NCBI GenBank assembly: GCA_010093605.1
Contig: MU004183.1
Coordinates: forward strand, 1,736,001 to 1,800,000
Direction: 5' to 3'
DNA: 64,000 nucleotides
Source: Lophium mytilinum
Lineage: Eukaryota > Ascomycota > Dothideomycetes > Mytilinidiales > Mytilinidiaceae
The position numbers were made by a program, and so were the translations under genes. Positions 1 through 12,682 of the stretch are shown here, piece by piece; positions within the stretch are counted from its first letter, which is position 1, and each line of letters starts with the position of its first letter. The notes under the pieces were generated by a model. That model did no database searches and had not been told where the DNA came from. It saw nothing but the letters and a program-made list of their open reading frames with translations.

Positions 1-162
1 AGTATGATAGACAATCTGTTCAACCTCTAACCCCAGCCAAATCTTGTAAAATATGACTTTACATCTACAACACACCCAGCTCGCCCTCCAAACCCCCGAT
101 ACAAAGATGTTTCTACAACGAAGATAAATCCACCCCTCTTCACCCTTTTCCATCTATAGCCC
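1..162. other. 3' flank of GH16 gene
   Basis: AT-rich flank downstream of the GH16 stop codon, presumably its 3' UTR. No other signal seen. Confidence 0.5.
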
Positions 163-1544
163 TCACGCCTTCTGATACCACTTTACCGAATTAATCAAGA
201 AGTAAGCGTCGGTGAATGCCGTTGGGTTGTCCCTCACATACGCCTCACACGTCCCCACCTTCGTGCTAGCATAACACCCCGTCCAATCCTCTCCTCCCCA
301 CGCCCCGTCCCCATAATTGCTCCCACAAAGATCAATATTAAACACCGTCGTCATCGACGCAAACGCAGTGCTCATATCACAGCTCGCCGGCTGCCAATCG
401 AGAATCGCCGCACTCCACGTGCTTGGGTCCGGGTTTCCAGAGGTAATATCACTGGGGATGCTGTCCCTCGGGAACTGCCAGATGCGAATCCCGTCGCTCT
501 CGACTTGTAAAGCCCACACGCCGCCCTTGTGGGAGTTGAAGGAGTCGCCAAAGGTGCCAGTGGGCCCGGTGATGTGGCAGCCGCCGTCGTCGAGGTTGCA
601 GTCGAAGTTGGGCGAGGTGCCGAGTTCGGCGGCGTTGCGCACAGCCATGGTGCAGGCTGGGCCGGTGTACATGCTGATGTCGTCGTGGTCTTGGAGGGCG
701 ACGCCCTCGACGATGTCGATTTCCGTGTAGGGGAGGTTGCCGTCGTTGTTGATGACCCAGCTGCCGGAAGGTTAACAAGACTTCTGACTAGTACTATTTT
801 GCTGGTTTTTTGTGGATCAAGGATGAAGGAAGGGGGAGATAGGGGAGGAGATAGGACGTACAAGGCTGGCCAGATCCCACAAGCCCCTCCAGGCATGTGT
901 TCGAAATCCCCGATTAGCAACCCATTGTTAAACGCGGTTTTGCTCTCTAGTCGCACACTGTCTCTCCCGCTGCTGGCGTCTTTCGAGGAAGTGTCCACGC
1001 CCAAATAAACTTGGTTGTTTTGGTACTTCGCTAGTCCGTCGCTTTTTGCAGTGGTCTCATCGACGTACTTGACGAAGCCTGAAGTAGGGTCGGTGTCGGT
1101 AAAGAATTTGAAGTTGTCGAAGAAATTCGTGGCGTCCCAGGAGGCGGCGATAGCGTAGCCTAAGGCGGACTCGGAGGAGATGGATTTGGAGGGGGTCGGC
1201 GCGGCAGCTGCGGCAGATGGCGAGGATGAAGAGGTGAATATGGACGATGAAGAGGTGTAGACGGATGGCGAGGGGGCGGATGGAGATGGGGCAGATACAG
1301 GTAGCACCGAGGTATATACAATGGGCGTGGATGTGGACGAAAGCGGTGCAGGGACAAATCCAGTTGGTGCAGAGTCGAACCCAGAGGATGCAGAACCAGT
1401 CGCATGCAGCGTAGATGTATTGGGAGTAGAGTAGCTAGGATGAACCCAATGGGGATGGGAGTGGTGGTGCTTGCGGGCCTGCGCAGGTACGAACGAGCCC
1501 AAAAGGAGGCCAGCAGTGGACGTAACAGTAATGATTGAACGCAT
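163..1544 (-). CDS. Secreted GH16 endo-1,3(4)-beta-glucanase-like protein
   Basis: Two exons, 1544..862 and 760..163, joined across a 101-bp intron (donor GTACGT), give 426 residues. Residues 1-23 form a signal peptide ending in AQA. A Ser/Thr/Pro-rich, probably O-glycosylated linker runs to about residue 125, and a GH16 catalytic domain fills the rest. The splice restores the WPAFWVIN stretch and puts the catalytic motif EIDIVE at residues 241-246, with E241 the expected nucleophile and E246 the acid/base. GH16 enzymes of this type cleave mixed-linked or beta-1,3 glucans; the likely role is wall remodelling or plant polysaccharide attack outside the cell. The exact substrate cannot be told from sequence alone. 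The AA9 gene at 6.5 kb is another secreted carbohydrate-active enzyme on the same arm. Confidence 0.9.
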
Positions 1545-2787
1545 GTTGGCAAAAAGAATGTAATGTCTCGTAGAGACTATAGTGTAGAAAAGAAGGTGGG
1601 TAGAAAATAAGATCCTACGAGGAGGTGAGGGTAAGGAAAGGAGAGTTACACAGAAGAAATAGGTCTGAGTATATACGTATGAGTATGCACGACTACCTAG
1701 ATCTACTTACGCAACGCCAGGGTCTCATTTGGGCCAACACAGTAAGCATGGCGTCTCGCCAATTGTCAATTGACCAATCTGTTCCTTCGTGGGGTTCTCT
1801 AAAGACCTTGGCAGCTGAGGCGATGGACCACCAACGTAGCATCTCCCCATTGCGCCGGAAGGATTCGACAGTAGTAAGGTGCAGGGAGGCGCCTATATCA
1901 CCCTGAGGTACGGAGGTACATCTTGAAGAGATTATGCACAGACAGCTGCGGACACGCCCAGGCCTTCTCTGGGAAACCCCAACAACCTCGTAGCCGCCGG
2001 GTCGGCAATTCGCTCGTTACGGGTTGCGGGAGGAAGATTCGGTTAGACTGCATGGATATGAGACAAGCCCATCGTTTAGAAACTCGGCACGTATCCATGA
2101 CTCGAGTTAGAGTTCCGGGTAAGAGTGCTTAGAGTGTGGTCGGTGCTTTTCTTTTATGCCCCTAACGCCTCGCTTGTTTCGTTGTAATTAGGTCTCCCAC
2201 TTGTTTCAAGCAGTGCTCGTTCGTTTCAAGAAGCATTGAGCAAAGTGGCTATGGTTCGATGCAACGACGGCTGAGATCCCTGAGGCTTAGTTCTGGCCAT
2301 CAAAACCCCACCTCACATGGTAAGATGATCTGAAGGATTTCTCGTTGTCTTTGACAGACCAGCGGTATTGTCCAAGATGCAGACCAAAAGCTTAGGTCTG
2401 TTACTAGATGCGCTGCAGCTGGATAGCTTTGCAGTCTTCAATGCAGTCCTCCGCACACTGCCAAAGACTGCCATAAGACTCCACCTGCCTCTTTAGGCAC
2501 ACAATTGACGTCCAATATTCGGAACTAAGTCCGCTCTAGGAGGCTACTATAAAGCCCTAGCAACTCCAGATAAGAAGTCTACTTCTGTAACCGTCAAGCC
2601 ACATCCTCTTTCAACGTAAGGTTGTGGAACGATGAAACCAATCGAGGCAACGTGAGAGGTACTTCCAAAAAGCGCAACTTCACTGCATAAAGCACGGGAA
2701 TATTTGAAGTTATAGGACCACCGTAGGATGAAGTACTAGAAGGAATGTGATACGTCGTGTTCAGACGTAGTCCGATACAATACGTCA
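1545..2787. other. Intergenic spacer, upstream of GH16
   Basis: About 1.2 kb holding the GH16 promoter and the 3' flank of the DUF726 gene. Only short, unconvincing open frames are present; I see no conserved protein, RNA or repeat. Confidence 0.5.
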
Positions 2788-5342
2788 TCAGCGTGTCTCC
2801 CATGTCAGCTCAAAGCCTCGAACTGATGACCCAAACTGCACCCTCTCGTTCTCTGGTTCAGGTTCGGGCAGTGGCTCGACTTCGCACATCTCTGCAAGCG
2901 GGAGCGAAGCCAGAGACTCGGTGTCTGATTCGATCTCGTTATTCGCCACATCGGTTTTTGGCATTAAGGTCAAAACCTCCATTTTCTTAAACATGGCAGC
3001 TGTTGGCTGCACAGTAGATGGGCGTTTTGGAAAAGGTGGTGCCTCTTCTTCCTCCATATCCATCATAGTAATTCGTCGGTTTCTAGGTCCATATTCGTCA
3101 TCTGAGGAATTAGACGTTGCACCGAGAGGGTCTGCCTTCATCTTCGATTCGGTGGGTACCACCGTCCTCGAGCTGGAGGACTGCGCTAACGAAGGGCGTG
3201 AAGCGGCCTCTTGACTCGTCGATTTCCACGGAGGATGATCCTTTGGCTTCTCATTCTGCTTCTTGTCCTGCATCTTCGATTCCTCTTCCCTGCGCTCGAC
3301 TAACTTCAAAGCCTTGACTTGCTCCTCAATTTGCGTCGCATCAACGTCTTCAAACCCTATTTTCCCCAAGATCGAACCAATCAGAAACCGGTATTTGTTA
3401 TGCCCAGTGATTAGTTCATTGATGTCTACATTCTGAACACCATGCACTCCTTTAACAGGCTGGAGTCCCGCAACTCCGAGCTGGATTTTGCTGGTTCGAT
3501 AGAGAAAACCTAGGATATAATCCTCTTTGCTGTAGACATTTACAACTCTTGCTGACACCACTGCACGGATCCTCCGCCAATCACTGCTGCTGGACGGAAC
3601 AGGAGAACCCAAAAAAGCCACCGACTCGATTAAACCGAAAGCATTTTGCTCTGCCAGCTCTAGCAGACAAGAGAAGATGACGCGAGCACCCAAGGAATAT
3701 CCTATTAGAGTGACTGGCCGTTCTCCCTGAACTTTGCTGATGAGGGCGTGGGCCAGGACCTTCCCAGCTTTGTCGCTCCTCGAAACAGCCACTGAGAAAG
3801 GGTTGTCCAGCACACTGGCCATTTTCAACAAGCCAAGCGGCCACAGCCCTGCATACAGGGCGCCGAGTAGAGTGCGACGAACTATTTCGATTTTAGCGCC
3901 TTCCCAGGCATAACTCTTGAAGACTTCGGTCAGTGATGTTCCAAGTCGAAGAAGTGCATCAAGCTCCCAACGGAGAGCGAATGGTTCGATTCCGGAGCAC
4001 TGTAAGACGTCCCAAGGTTTGGTAACATCTGATTCGGAGTTGAGCCAGCCACTGACGCCGATGGCTACGCGCAGTCTGTGCTGTTCTTGCTGCCTAGAGT
4101 CGCGAAGAGACATCTCCTCTGTACGATACTGACTGGCAGGCGTGTATGAAGCTGGGGCATTGTATCAGTTGATAATTTCGAAGATAGCGCAGACAGATGA
4201 GCAAGTCAAGACTGTAGAATTCACATACCTCGAATCGGGATGAATCGAAAATCTTGAACCTCTTTAGCGTACTGATCCATAATCTTCCCAGTCATCTTCC
4301 CACCATACGCCCCAAACAAACTCCCAACGAGAACGGTACTGCCCGCTAAAGCGCCGAGGTAGCCCGATATGACAGTAGCCCCTAGACCAAGCCCACCCAT
4401 CACAGTGCCAACACCAGCCGCCAGTAGAGGTGCAGCTAGGCCTCCAGTGACACCGATCAGGACAGCTCCGCCGACGGTCGCGAGACCGACCTTCCATCTA
4501 CGTGCCACAGCGTCATCGGATGCTTTCTTCTTTGTAGACTTATCTGCATCCATATGCGAAGCAGCGGTGGCAAGAAGGCCTTGCGCTACAGATTTCTCAT
4601 GGTCGGCGAGAACTGCTACAGGCAGACGAAGACTACTGGAGATATGAAGCAGAAGGACGCGAGAATGGGCAGGATAGTGCTCGAGACTAAGCAACAACAG
4701 AAGTAGACAATGAAGTATAAAAACACGCTTTGACTCTTCAAGCTTAGCCAGTATGGTTGGTATGGCAGTATACCCGTGCGTTCCGATCGCAGGCGCATTG
4801 TCAACAGCCTCATCGGTGCTCTCTCCCTCAGCCCAATTCAAGTAGTCTATGTCGCGCTTCGCTTTCTCCGCCGCCTCGGTCTCTGCCCTGCGTTTAGCCT
4901 TCGCCCGCCGAACTACTTCCCCACGTACACCAAGCACATCGCAGATTCGCTGCATGACTCCGGCGCGCCACTTATCGAAGAATGTTAGGGCAGCGCGTCG
5001 TAGACCTTGCATTTGCGCGGACGAGACTTCGCGTTCCCTCTGTGTCCTTGCGTGCTCCTCTGCCACCGCCGTGCCATCCTCAGGGCCATCAAAGCTTATA
5101 AGGTCTTGTCCTGTGCCAGCGTTGGGGCTTGGAATGGGGCTGGAGCCTGTGGCAGTCGGGATTGAGGCATCAAAGGTGGAAGCGAGGTCATTCCGCATGG
5201 AGTCTATGCAGAGGAGTACGAGGAGAGCGAGTTCGGTGCGGAGGCCTGGCGTGTCTAGGATGGAGGTGAGGGAAGCTTCCTCCTCTTTCTTCTTCAGTGA
5301 TGGGGCATCGTTGGAAGCCCAGTTTCCGATTTTTCCGAACAT
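2788..5342 (-). CDS. DUF726 / TMCO4-like membrane protein with alpha/beta-hydrolase motif
   Basis: Exons 5342..4229 and 4151..2788 are joined across a 78-bp intron (GTATGT..CAG) and give 825 residues. The first exon carries an acidic N-terminus and a charged helical stretch. A Leu-rich segment follows near residue 215, then a Gly/Ala-rich membrane region (about residues 290-355) with repeated small-residue helices. The second exon holds the alpha/beta-hydrolase-like half with a GYSLG nucleophile-elbow motif (GxSxG) and the family's FLGSP and NVYS-type strands. The C-terminal 180 residues are charged and low complexity. The family includes human TMCO4 and yeast Mil1, which binds the AP-1R adaptor at the trans-Golgi. 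Enzyme activity in this family is unproven. The intron position was fixed by frame closure: ...FIPIR then ASYTPAS. Confidence 0.88.
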
Positions 5343-6411
5343 TGTTGACAGGGTCAGCTTTCAGTAGTCTTGGGCAAGACGTGATCTCAGTTTGAAGGTT
5401 GAGAATGTGGGAAAGGTGACCCCAGAGTATTTCGAAACACCAGAGTCATGCTGGAAGGACGCTGCGCCGCAATCCTTCGGCAGGCGCCAGCACGCTCAGC
5501 GGGAAAGAGCGCTCAGTGAAACTTGAGATCTATCATAGCTTGAAGGAGCTGAACACAGAGCCCTGCAGCGCATATCATGGGCTGTAGCTGTGGATGCTCC
5601 CAAATGTTTATGAGAGGTGGTTCTATCGACGTGGCCCGTGCGTTCTCCGCTATGTCCGCTTCCTTCTAAGCCTCAAGCTCGTACGTCGCAATACCCCAAA
5701 GCATCAAGTAGAGCAATCAATAGCATTAGAGAGTGGACATGGCCTCAATGTAAGACATACCTACATCAAAGAAGCCACATCTTGAGCTCATAAAAGTAAC
5801 TTCACGATTCCAATATTCTTTAAATTCAATCTACTCTCAACATCAAGAACTTCAAAACCTGCATTGAATCATAAACTACCATACGTCCCTTATGCCAATC
5901 TCACCACACAAAGTGCCTAAACAACTTAGCACCAAGCCCTCATCACGAAACAACCTCATCGAATGGCAGCCCTCCCAAGCCTCGATATAACGCAGCTTCC
6001 GGAGCCACACCCTCCGTGTGTCATCAATATCAAACTACCCGCATCGAGAAGATTGCGGGTGCCGGCCCGACGGGCACGTAAGTCCATGCGTCTTCTCACT
6101 CTTTAGTGTTTCGATGAGGCGCGCCAATCATCGTCGATCGTTTGAGCGAGATCCTTGTGGGTTGACGGGAAGTTAAGCTTATTCTGTATGCAGCGGGTGG
6201 CGTCGATAGTGCGAGATGGAGATGTGAAAGGCATGGGGGAGTAGATGAAGGGGGGATGCGGAGGTGCCAAGGTGGACGAGCAGGTGACCATTACGTTGGA
6301 CTTGCTCTTGAATGGGCAGTGGTTGTGTCTGGTGATTTAAGTAGAGTAAGTAAATATTGCTTTACTCTCCGTGGTAGCATTGATATTGCGGTATGGGGAA
6401 AGATGGGGGAG
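5343..6411. other. Intergenic spacer between DUF726 and AA9 genes
   Basis: About 1.1 kb separating two divergently transcribed genes. It must hold both promoters. No conserved open frame or repeat was recognised. Confidence 0.5.
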
Positions 6412-6418
6412 TATAAAG
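6412..6418 (+). promoter_or_regulatory. TATA box of AA9 gene
   Basis: TATAAAG lies 106 bp before the AA9 start codon, within GGGGGAGTATAAAGAG. The spacing leaves a 5' UTR of about 70-75 nt, typical for a strongly inducible fungal secreted-enzyme gene. Inference from position only. Confidence 0.55.
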
Positions 6419-6517
6419 AGTCGTGCAGTCCATATCCGTTCTCTGTCCCTTCCTCTCTCCTGCTCACATCATATCATATTGTAGCTCACATTCTCGAACC
6501 ATCCGCCAACCTACATC

Positions 6518-7489
6518 ATGAAGCTCACCATCACCGCCCTCCTCTCTCTCCCTCTTCTCGCTACCGCTCACACGATCGCCCAGCGCGTCTCAGTCAACGG
6601 CAATGACTTCGGTCAGCTCGTTGGCATCCGATCCCCCGACTCTGACAACCCGATCCAGGACGTCAATTCTGGGAATATGGCATGCAATACCGGCTTCCAC
6701 TCGCCCGTATCATCAAAGGTCATCGATGTGCCTGTTGGTGCGAAGGTCGGCGTCATGTGGGGACACGTCATTGGGGGTGCCCAATCGGCAGGAGACCCGG
6801 ACAACCCCATTGCGAAGAGCCACAAGGGGCCTGTTATTTTCTACATGTGAGTTGGAAGAGGAAGACGTTTGGGGGGATGAGGCTGATGTTTGATAGGGCG
6901 AAGGTCGATAATGCGGCTTCGTCGGGGACGAGTGGGTTGAAGTGGTTCAAGGTGTCCCAAGACGGCCTTGATAGTAGTGGGCAGTGGGGTGTGGATCGGA
7001 TGATTAGTAACAGCGGGTGGACGTACTTTACCATGCCGAGTTGTTTAGCGTCTGGAAACTACTTGCTGAGGGCTGAGATAATTGGTGAGTCTCCTGCTGG
7101 AAGGGCTTTGGTGATTGAAAGTGGGCTGACTGGTGGCTAGCTCTTCATTCTGCCTCAACTCAGGGGCAGGCGCAGTTTTACGTAAGTTAGGCCCCGATGT
7201 CGGTAGATGTTGAAGGGACGCATGCTGACTGTTGGCTTTTTTTAGATGGAATGCGCCCAAATCAACGTAACGGGTGGTGGGTCCGCGAATCCCTCCACTG
7301 TTAGCTTTCCGGGTACATATAGCGCAACTGACCCGTAAGTGTTCTAATGCATAGAGTGGTTTTCCTTTTGAAGTCAGAAGACTAAGCCGTTGCAGGGGTA
7401 TTCTGATCAACATATACGACAACAGCGGCAATCCAACTGGTGGTGGCAAGCCCTATACGGTTCCAGGCCCTGCAGCCTTCACTTGCTAA
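6518..7489 (+). CDS. AA9 lytic polysaccharide monooxygenase (former GH61)
   Basis: Five exons (6518..6846, 6897..7084, 7141..7181, 7246..7334, 7396..7489) close in frame to 246 residues. The signal peptide is residues 1-17; cleavage after LLATA exposes His18, the N-terminal histidine-brace ligand of AA9 enzymes. The second brace histidine is H83 (WGHVIGG). H175 and Q184 form the conserved second-sphere pair and Y186 (QFY) the axial tyrosine. The C-terminal stop follows the catalytic domain directly, so there is no cellulose-binding module. The enzyme uses copper and O2 or H2O2 to cleave crystalline polysaccharide oxidatively outside the cell. The short 41-bp third exon carries the active-site Gln and Tyr. 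Confidence 0.93.
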
Positions 7490-9561
7490 GAATAGCTTCG
7501 TTCCGGTAGTTTGGTAGGAAAAAGGAGCCACGTGGACTAACATGAATCAAAAAGTGCCTTATCTTTGATGCCTCCTTGCCCCTAGGTCACAACCTACGTT
7601 GGGCCAGCAGTGAACGTGAATGGCAGTGAGAAACAGTTATTCCCAGCCATGACCCATCAAATCCATCTAGTCTTGTTGCCACACGAGCCCATGGGCGGTG
7701 AATGCTACGCTAAGTGAATTGCATAGCAGATTGGACAGAGCTTATCGTGTGTGCCGTTTCTACTTTTCCTTGTGCTCCCGCATTCTCTGAGAGAGCACGC
7801 GACGACGCGGAGCCCCGGTAGCCAGGTTGCTCATGCGTAGCAGCTTGGCCCCAGGTTTATGCTGACTACGAAGACGAGGGAGTCGCACTGATCTGCTTGC
7901 TTTTGGTCGTGTATACACGGTATTTCTCGGCCACGTTGCCGAGGCTTGAAAATCATCTGCAAGACTAGAAAATAGAAGACGAATAATATGAGATAAGTGA
8001 CCCGATATAGTGGTAATGACCTTGATTGGGTCGTTAGCTAGTCGTTACGTTGTCCATATGATTCCAATGCGGGTTGGAAGAGTGCTGGACCGTCTGATAG
8101 GCCCTGCTTCTAGCTGTAAAGCGCAAGCTGGGCGAAAACTCCAACATGCAAGAAGCCAATAGAAGTCACAACCGGAAGCCACCGGATGAGGCTGGGCTTG
8201 CTAATGTTAAAATCTAGGAAGGTCGTGATCATAGAGCGTTTCGATTCATTAGTGTCGGAACGAGTCAAGCTGATATCAAAGTCGCGCACCCTGTGGTGTG
8301 ATTCGTTAATGCAGGAAGCTACCTCATATTGTCGCAACTGAGGTCAGAATGGTAGAGGATAATGCAAACGAATGCGAATGTAGGGTGTCGGTGTAGGAGC
8401 AGTGAATGTACCCTGGCGGTGCATGATCGGCGCTAGGGGTTTCGGACGCCGCTTAGGACTGGGATGCCCTGAACCCATGCTCGGCCGAAGCTGAAAAGCA
8501 TGGGCAATGCGTGAAACTAACCCGACGCCAGTGGTGACGGCGGACTGGATGGCGGGAGCACGACAGAAATCCGGGATTCCGTCTCCATGGCCGCAGTGGT
8601 CCCACAACGTAGGCGCTTTTTCGACATCAACCACCACGAATAATGAGCAAGCATACTGCATATGTACAAGTAGAGTGATGTTGAGAACAGGATGCGGGAG
8701 CGGGGCGGGAACGCTGATAGCCCTGGAGGCGTGTTGAAGGTTGCATATCCCGTCAGCACGGAGTGGGGACGCTAACTTTACGTAGGTCGAGGCGCTTGAG
8801 TGCCGTCATATCGAGATGAAAGCCCGCTTCCTACTGCTGCATTACCGGGGCTGCATCCAGGGCATCATTTTAGCTGCAGTCTGTGGTGTTTGTTCTTGAG
8901 TCCTGGATCAGGAGAGGAATCAAATAGGGGTCGTCAACGAGAGACTTATCGACCACGTTCCTTCAACCTTGACCCGGACCGCTGTGCCACCTAAGCGTCC
9001 CGCCTGTTCTGCTCTCCGCAGCGACCATCTCGGACCTAAGCTTTCTTCGCAGCCTCCCCGTGCTCTTTTGCACCCACAAATGGACCCTGTGGTGCGGCTG
9101 ACCGCAGTAGTGGGAGAGAGGAAGGAGCTGAGGCGCCCGATAACAAATTAAATGCACGATGAGGCCAGTGGGCCTGCGCCAATATTCCCATGGCCATGGG
9201 CTCTAGTGGCTATCTGCCGCCTTTAGGCGCTTGGGACCCATCCGGGAGTTCGGCACACCCTTTGGCACTGACTGCTCCACCACCCCCAGGGATCTCCACC
9301 AAGTGCGGCAACCACCCAGATCCCCACATACAAATGAACCCCAACCCCCATCCTGGGCCTAGGAGCCATAGTTCGCCCCAATCTGCAAGCATTACGCCAG
9401 CTTCTCTCCGTCTACTACTTCCCCGCCGCTCCTTCCTCTCATGCTGGCTTGTCTCTTTGCTACCTTCGTTCGAGATACGTCACCAGCTTTCAGGCCGGAA
9501 CCCTAACAAACAACGCCTCCTAGACAGACAATAATACCAACTGTCCTGCCAGCCAATCAAT
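7490..9561. other. Long intergenic region
   Basis: About 2.1 kb between the AA9 gene and the MFS gene on the same strand. Several short frames occur on both strands (longest about 105 codons near 8344-8661, minus strand) but none has splice support or a recognised domain. The last 100 bp before 9562 are pyrimidine-rich, consistent with a 5' UTR. Confidence 0.5.
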
Positions 9562-11575
9562 ATGTCTGGAGCCCCGTTCGGCTCTCCTGCTCGGCGCAGC
9601 GAGATCATCGAACTGGCCGCTCAGGAAGGTCATGACGCCGATGTACCTTCCAACGTGGGTTTCATCGAGGAACATGAGAAAGCACACCACAAAAAGCATT
9701 CGCCGGAGACCGCAAAGTCCACGGACGGTGACCTGGAAAAGGATCTGGAAAAGAACGGCGACGCTGCATCGCTATCGAGTGAAGACGACGCGGCAGAAGA
9801 GGGTGCCGAGGAACCAGACCCGAACGTGGTATTCTGGGACGGCCCAGATGATCCCGAGAACCCATTGAACTGGTAGGGACTTACATTGCAACCGATTTAC
9901 ATTTTGTTTACATTACAACAGGTCGTTCTTCAAGAAGTGGGGAACTGTGGGAATTGTGTCCGCCCTCACCTTCCTTACTCCACTGGCATCTTCTGCCTTT
10001 GCACCGGGTGTTCCTGAAGTTATGGCGGAATTCCATTCGACAAGTCAGCTACTGGAAAGTTTCATGGTATCCGTTTACGTTCTTGGATTTGCCTTTGGAC
10101 CACTGAGTAAGTTCTGTGGTTGACTGATCTTGGCCAATACTGATTCCTTAGTCTTTGCTCCCTTATCCGAAATGTACGGTCGATTGCCGATATACCATAT
10201 CTGCAATGTTCTGTTCATCATTTTTACGGTTGCCGCGGCGGTTAGTACCAACATGAGCATGTTCGTGGTCTTTCGATTCTTTATGGGGTGTAAGTGAACT
10301 GCAAATCCCAGGCTGTGGCGGTTGTGCTGATTCCAGGTCAGCTGCTGGAGGGGCTCCTCTTGCTCTTGGAGGGGGAACAATTGCAGATCTGATTAGTAGA
10401 GAACAGCGAGGCACCGCTATGGCTCTTTGGCTATTGGGTCCAAGTAGGTGTTCGCCCCTAGCCTTGAGGTCGTGATCACTGACTGACCAAACTAGCCATG
10501 GGCCCATGCATAGGCCCAATCATTGGAGGATTCCTCACGCAGGCGAAGGGTTGGCGCTGGAATTTCTGGCTCATAGCAATTTTGGTGAAAATGATTGAAA
10601 CCTCTTAGGTGGCACCCGCTGATACTGTTGCAGACCGGAGGATTCGCTTGTATATCTTTCGTTCTGATGAGAGAGACATCCGCTCCCGTTATTCTTGCCC
10701 GGAAAGCGAAACGACTCCGCAAAGAGACCGGGAATCCGAACCTTCGATCGAAACTGGAGAGTAAACTCTCTGGCAAAGAACTTTTCTGGCTGTCTATCAT
10801 ACGGCCAACGAAGATGCTGACCCGCTCGTGGATTTGCTTTTTGATATCGCTATACGTGGCAATAACCTACGCGTACCTGTATATCCTCTTCACTACGTTC
10901 ACCAGCGTCTTTGAAAAGCAGTATGGCTTCAGCGGGTCTGTTGTGGGCCTATCATTCCTTGGTCTCGGTATCGGGTCAGTGACCGGCCAATTCGTCTTCA
11001 CCTGGGCTGGCAACAAGACGGCGACCAAGCATATCCAGAGAGGTGACTTCAAAGCTGAGCATCGCTTGGAAATCATGTTGCCGGGCGGGTTCTTCATTCC
11101 GATTGGATTGTTTTGGTACGGATGGTCTGTTCAGGCTGGGGTCCACTGGATTGTGCCAATCCTTGGAACCTCTTTTGTAGGATTTGGATTGCTCTTGACT
11201 TTTGTAAGCTCTTTATCATTCGACCTTCTTAGGCAAGAGTGCATTCCACTAACAAAACCTCTCAGATGCCTGCCAACACCTATCTTGTCGAAGTTTTTAC
11301 GGTGCATGCAGCGAGTGCAATGGCGGCTAACACCGTAATGAGGTCCGTTGCTGCCTCACTACTCCCACTGTCTAGTCAGCAAATGTACAAAGTCATGGTT
11401 AGCGACATTCCTACTCTCCCCCTTTATAAACACTGGCATGCGTACTAATGCCTTGAAGGGATACGGATGGGGAAACTCCCTGCTCGGGTTTATCTCTTTG
11501 GCCCTCGTGCCTATCCCTTTCGTCTTCCTGAAGTATGGCGAAAGGATACGCAAAAGCTCAAAGGTTATCACTTGA
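9562..11575 (+). CDS. MFS drug:H+ antiporter (DHA1, 12-TM) transporter
   Basis: Eight exons (9562..9872, 9922..10106, 10152..10289, 10342..10443, 10496..10584, 10634..11203, 11266..11397, 11459..11575) close in frame to 547 residues. The first ~95 residues are an acidic, His/Lys-containing cytoplasmic tail ending in the typical [14 protein letters not shown] lead-in to TM1. Motif A is seen as EMYGRLPIY in the TM2-TM3 loop, the proline-rich antiporter motif as LLGPTMGPCIGP in TM5, and the C-terminal half ends with [11 protein letters not shown] and KYGERIR. These are hallmarks of the fungal fluconazole/polyamine-type DHA1 exporters of the plasma membrane. Substrate is unknown. The intron 3 acceptor was chosen as the second of two AGs (GGTCAG|CTGC), because only it gives the expected [11 protein letters not shown] stretch. 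Confidence 0.92.
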
Positions 11576-12682
11576 TAGGCCTGGGATCGTATGGCTTTCG
11601 AAATTTGAAAAGGAAAGAGACCCAAGTCGGATTCAACCTCCGACTGCAAGCACTGCTGTTCGCCTCACGGTGTGCTTTCTAAGTCCACCTTCGGCTCGTT
11701 CTGGCTGCGGTTTCTATCGACGAATTGGCTGAGAAATACACGGATCGATAGATTCGCTCGCCGCACCGCAGGGCATTCAGGATCGGGCTCTGGCGATGGC
11801 ATGAGGGAGCGGTTACGACAAAGGGACTGCAAAGATAATGTTTTCACGTACCTCCACACAAGCTCGCTCCGAATATCTGCTCAGCTACCGGAAGGACGAC
11901 ATCAGAGTAGCCGAACGGCTGCGTGGACGTAAAAGAGAACATAGATGTAGTAGGACACAAGATTTGTTGCAACGTTTTGACATCGCTTGTGGTGATTTGA
12001 TGTACCAATACAGATATGGAGCAACGAATGGCAGGTCTGATTCGGTGCTCTTTGCCGTAACCTGAGGCCGCTCGGACAGATGTCAGCCCTAGTTAAGGAA
12101 GGGTTTGAATATGCTCCAGACGGCCAAAAGTTCTTCGAAGCACTGCAAGCTGTATCGAAAAGGCGTAAGACAGCTTTCGTCCTAACAAGGTACTAAGGTT
12201 CTGCGAACTGTAGCGTACGAGCCAGGGCGACAGGAGGAATGCTAAACTGCCCAAAGACAAAAGTAACAACTTCAGAAGACAATCTCTTATACTCACCGCT
12301 TTGACTGTCTTCAAATATCAGATTACCAAGATAGACGTGACTTGCCGAGCCTCCCATCCATCAGCAAATGCTGACAACCAACAACAAAAGACACCCCTCG
12401 TCTATAACACCCTCGCCCTGTACGACTCGTCCTCTTCTCAAAGAAACAACAGTACCTCGGCCTTACCTATCACATCCACGCCCCGTGCCCCACTTACCCT
12501 ATCAAGGAATCAGCTATAGCTTCCCGCAACCCCACTATTTCCCTAGCCTTATTTACGATTAAATCCCTTCTTCCGACGACGTCCGCCATCTTGATTCCTC
12601 AACACCATGCCCGCACACCCATATTTCTAACACCCCAACCCCCAATTGCACCCCCGTAACCTGTGACGAGAAAATCCACATA
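11576..12682. other. Intergenic spacer between MFS and MDR genes
   Basis: About 1.1 kb with short overlapping frames in all phases and no recognised domain. The final 250 bp before 12683 are C-rich and purine-poor, like a promoter/5' UTR. Confidence 0.5.

Noticed and set aside
1625-2132. Small plus- and minus-strand frames between GH16 and DUF726 genes
   Set aside because: All under 95 codons, overlapping in several phases, no motif.
8344-8661. 105-codon minus-strand frame with a DHCGHGDGIPDFCRAP stretch
   Set aside because: Cys/His pattern looked like a small mitochondrial protein, but no family match and no clear splice partners were found.
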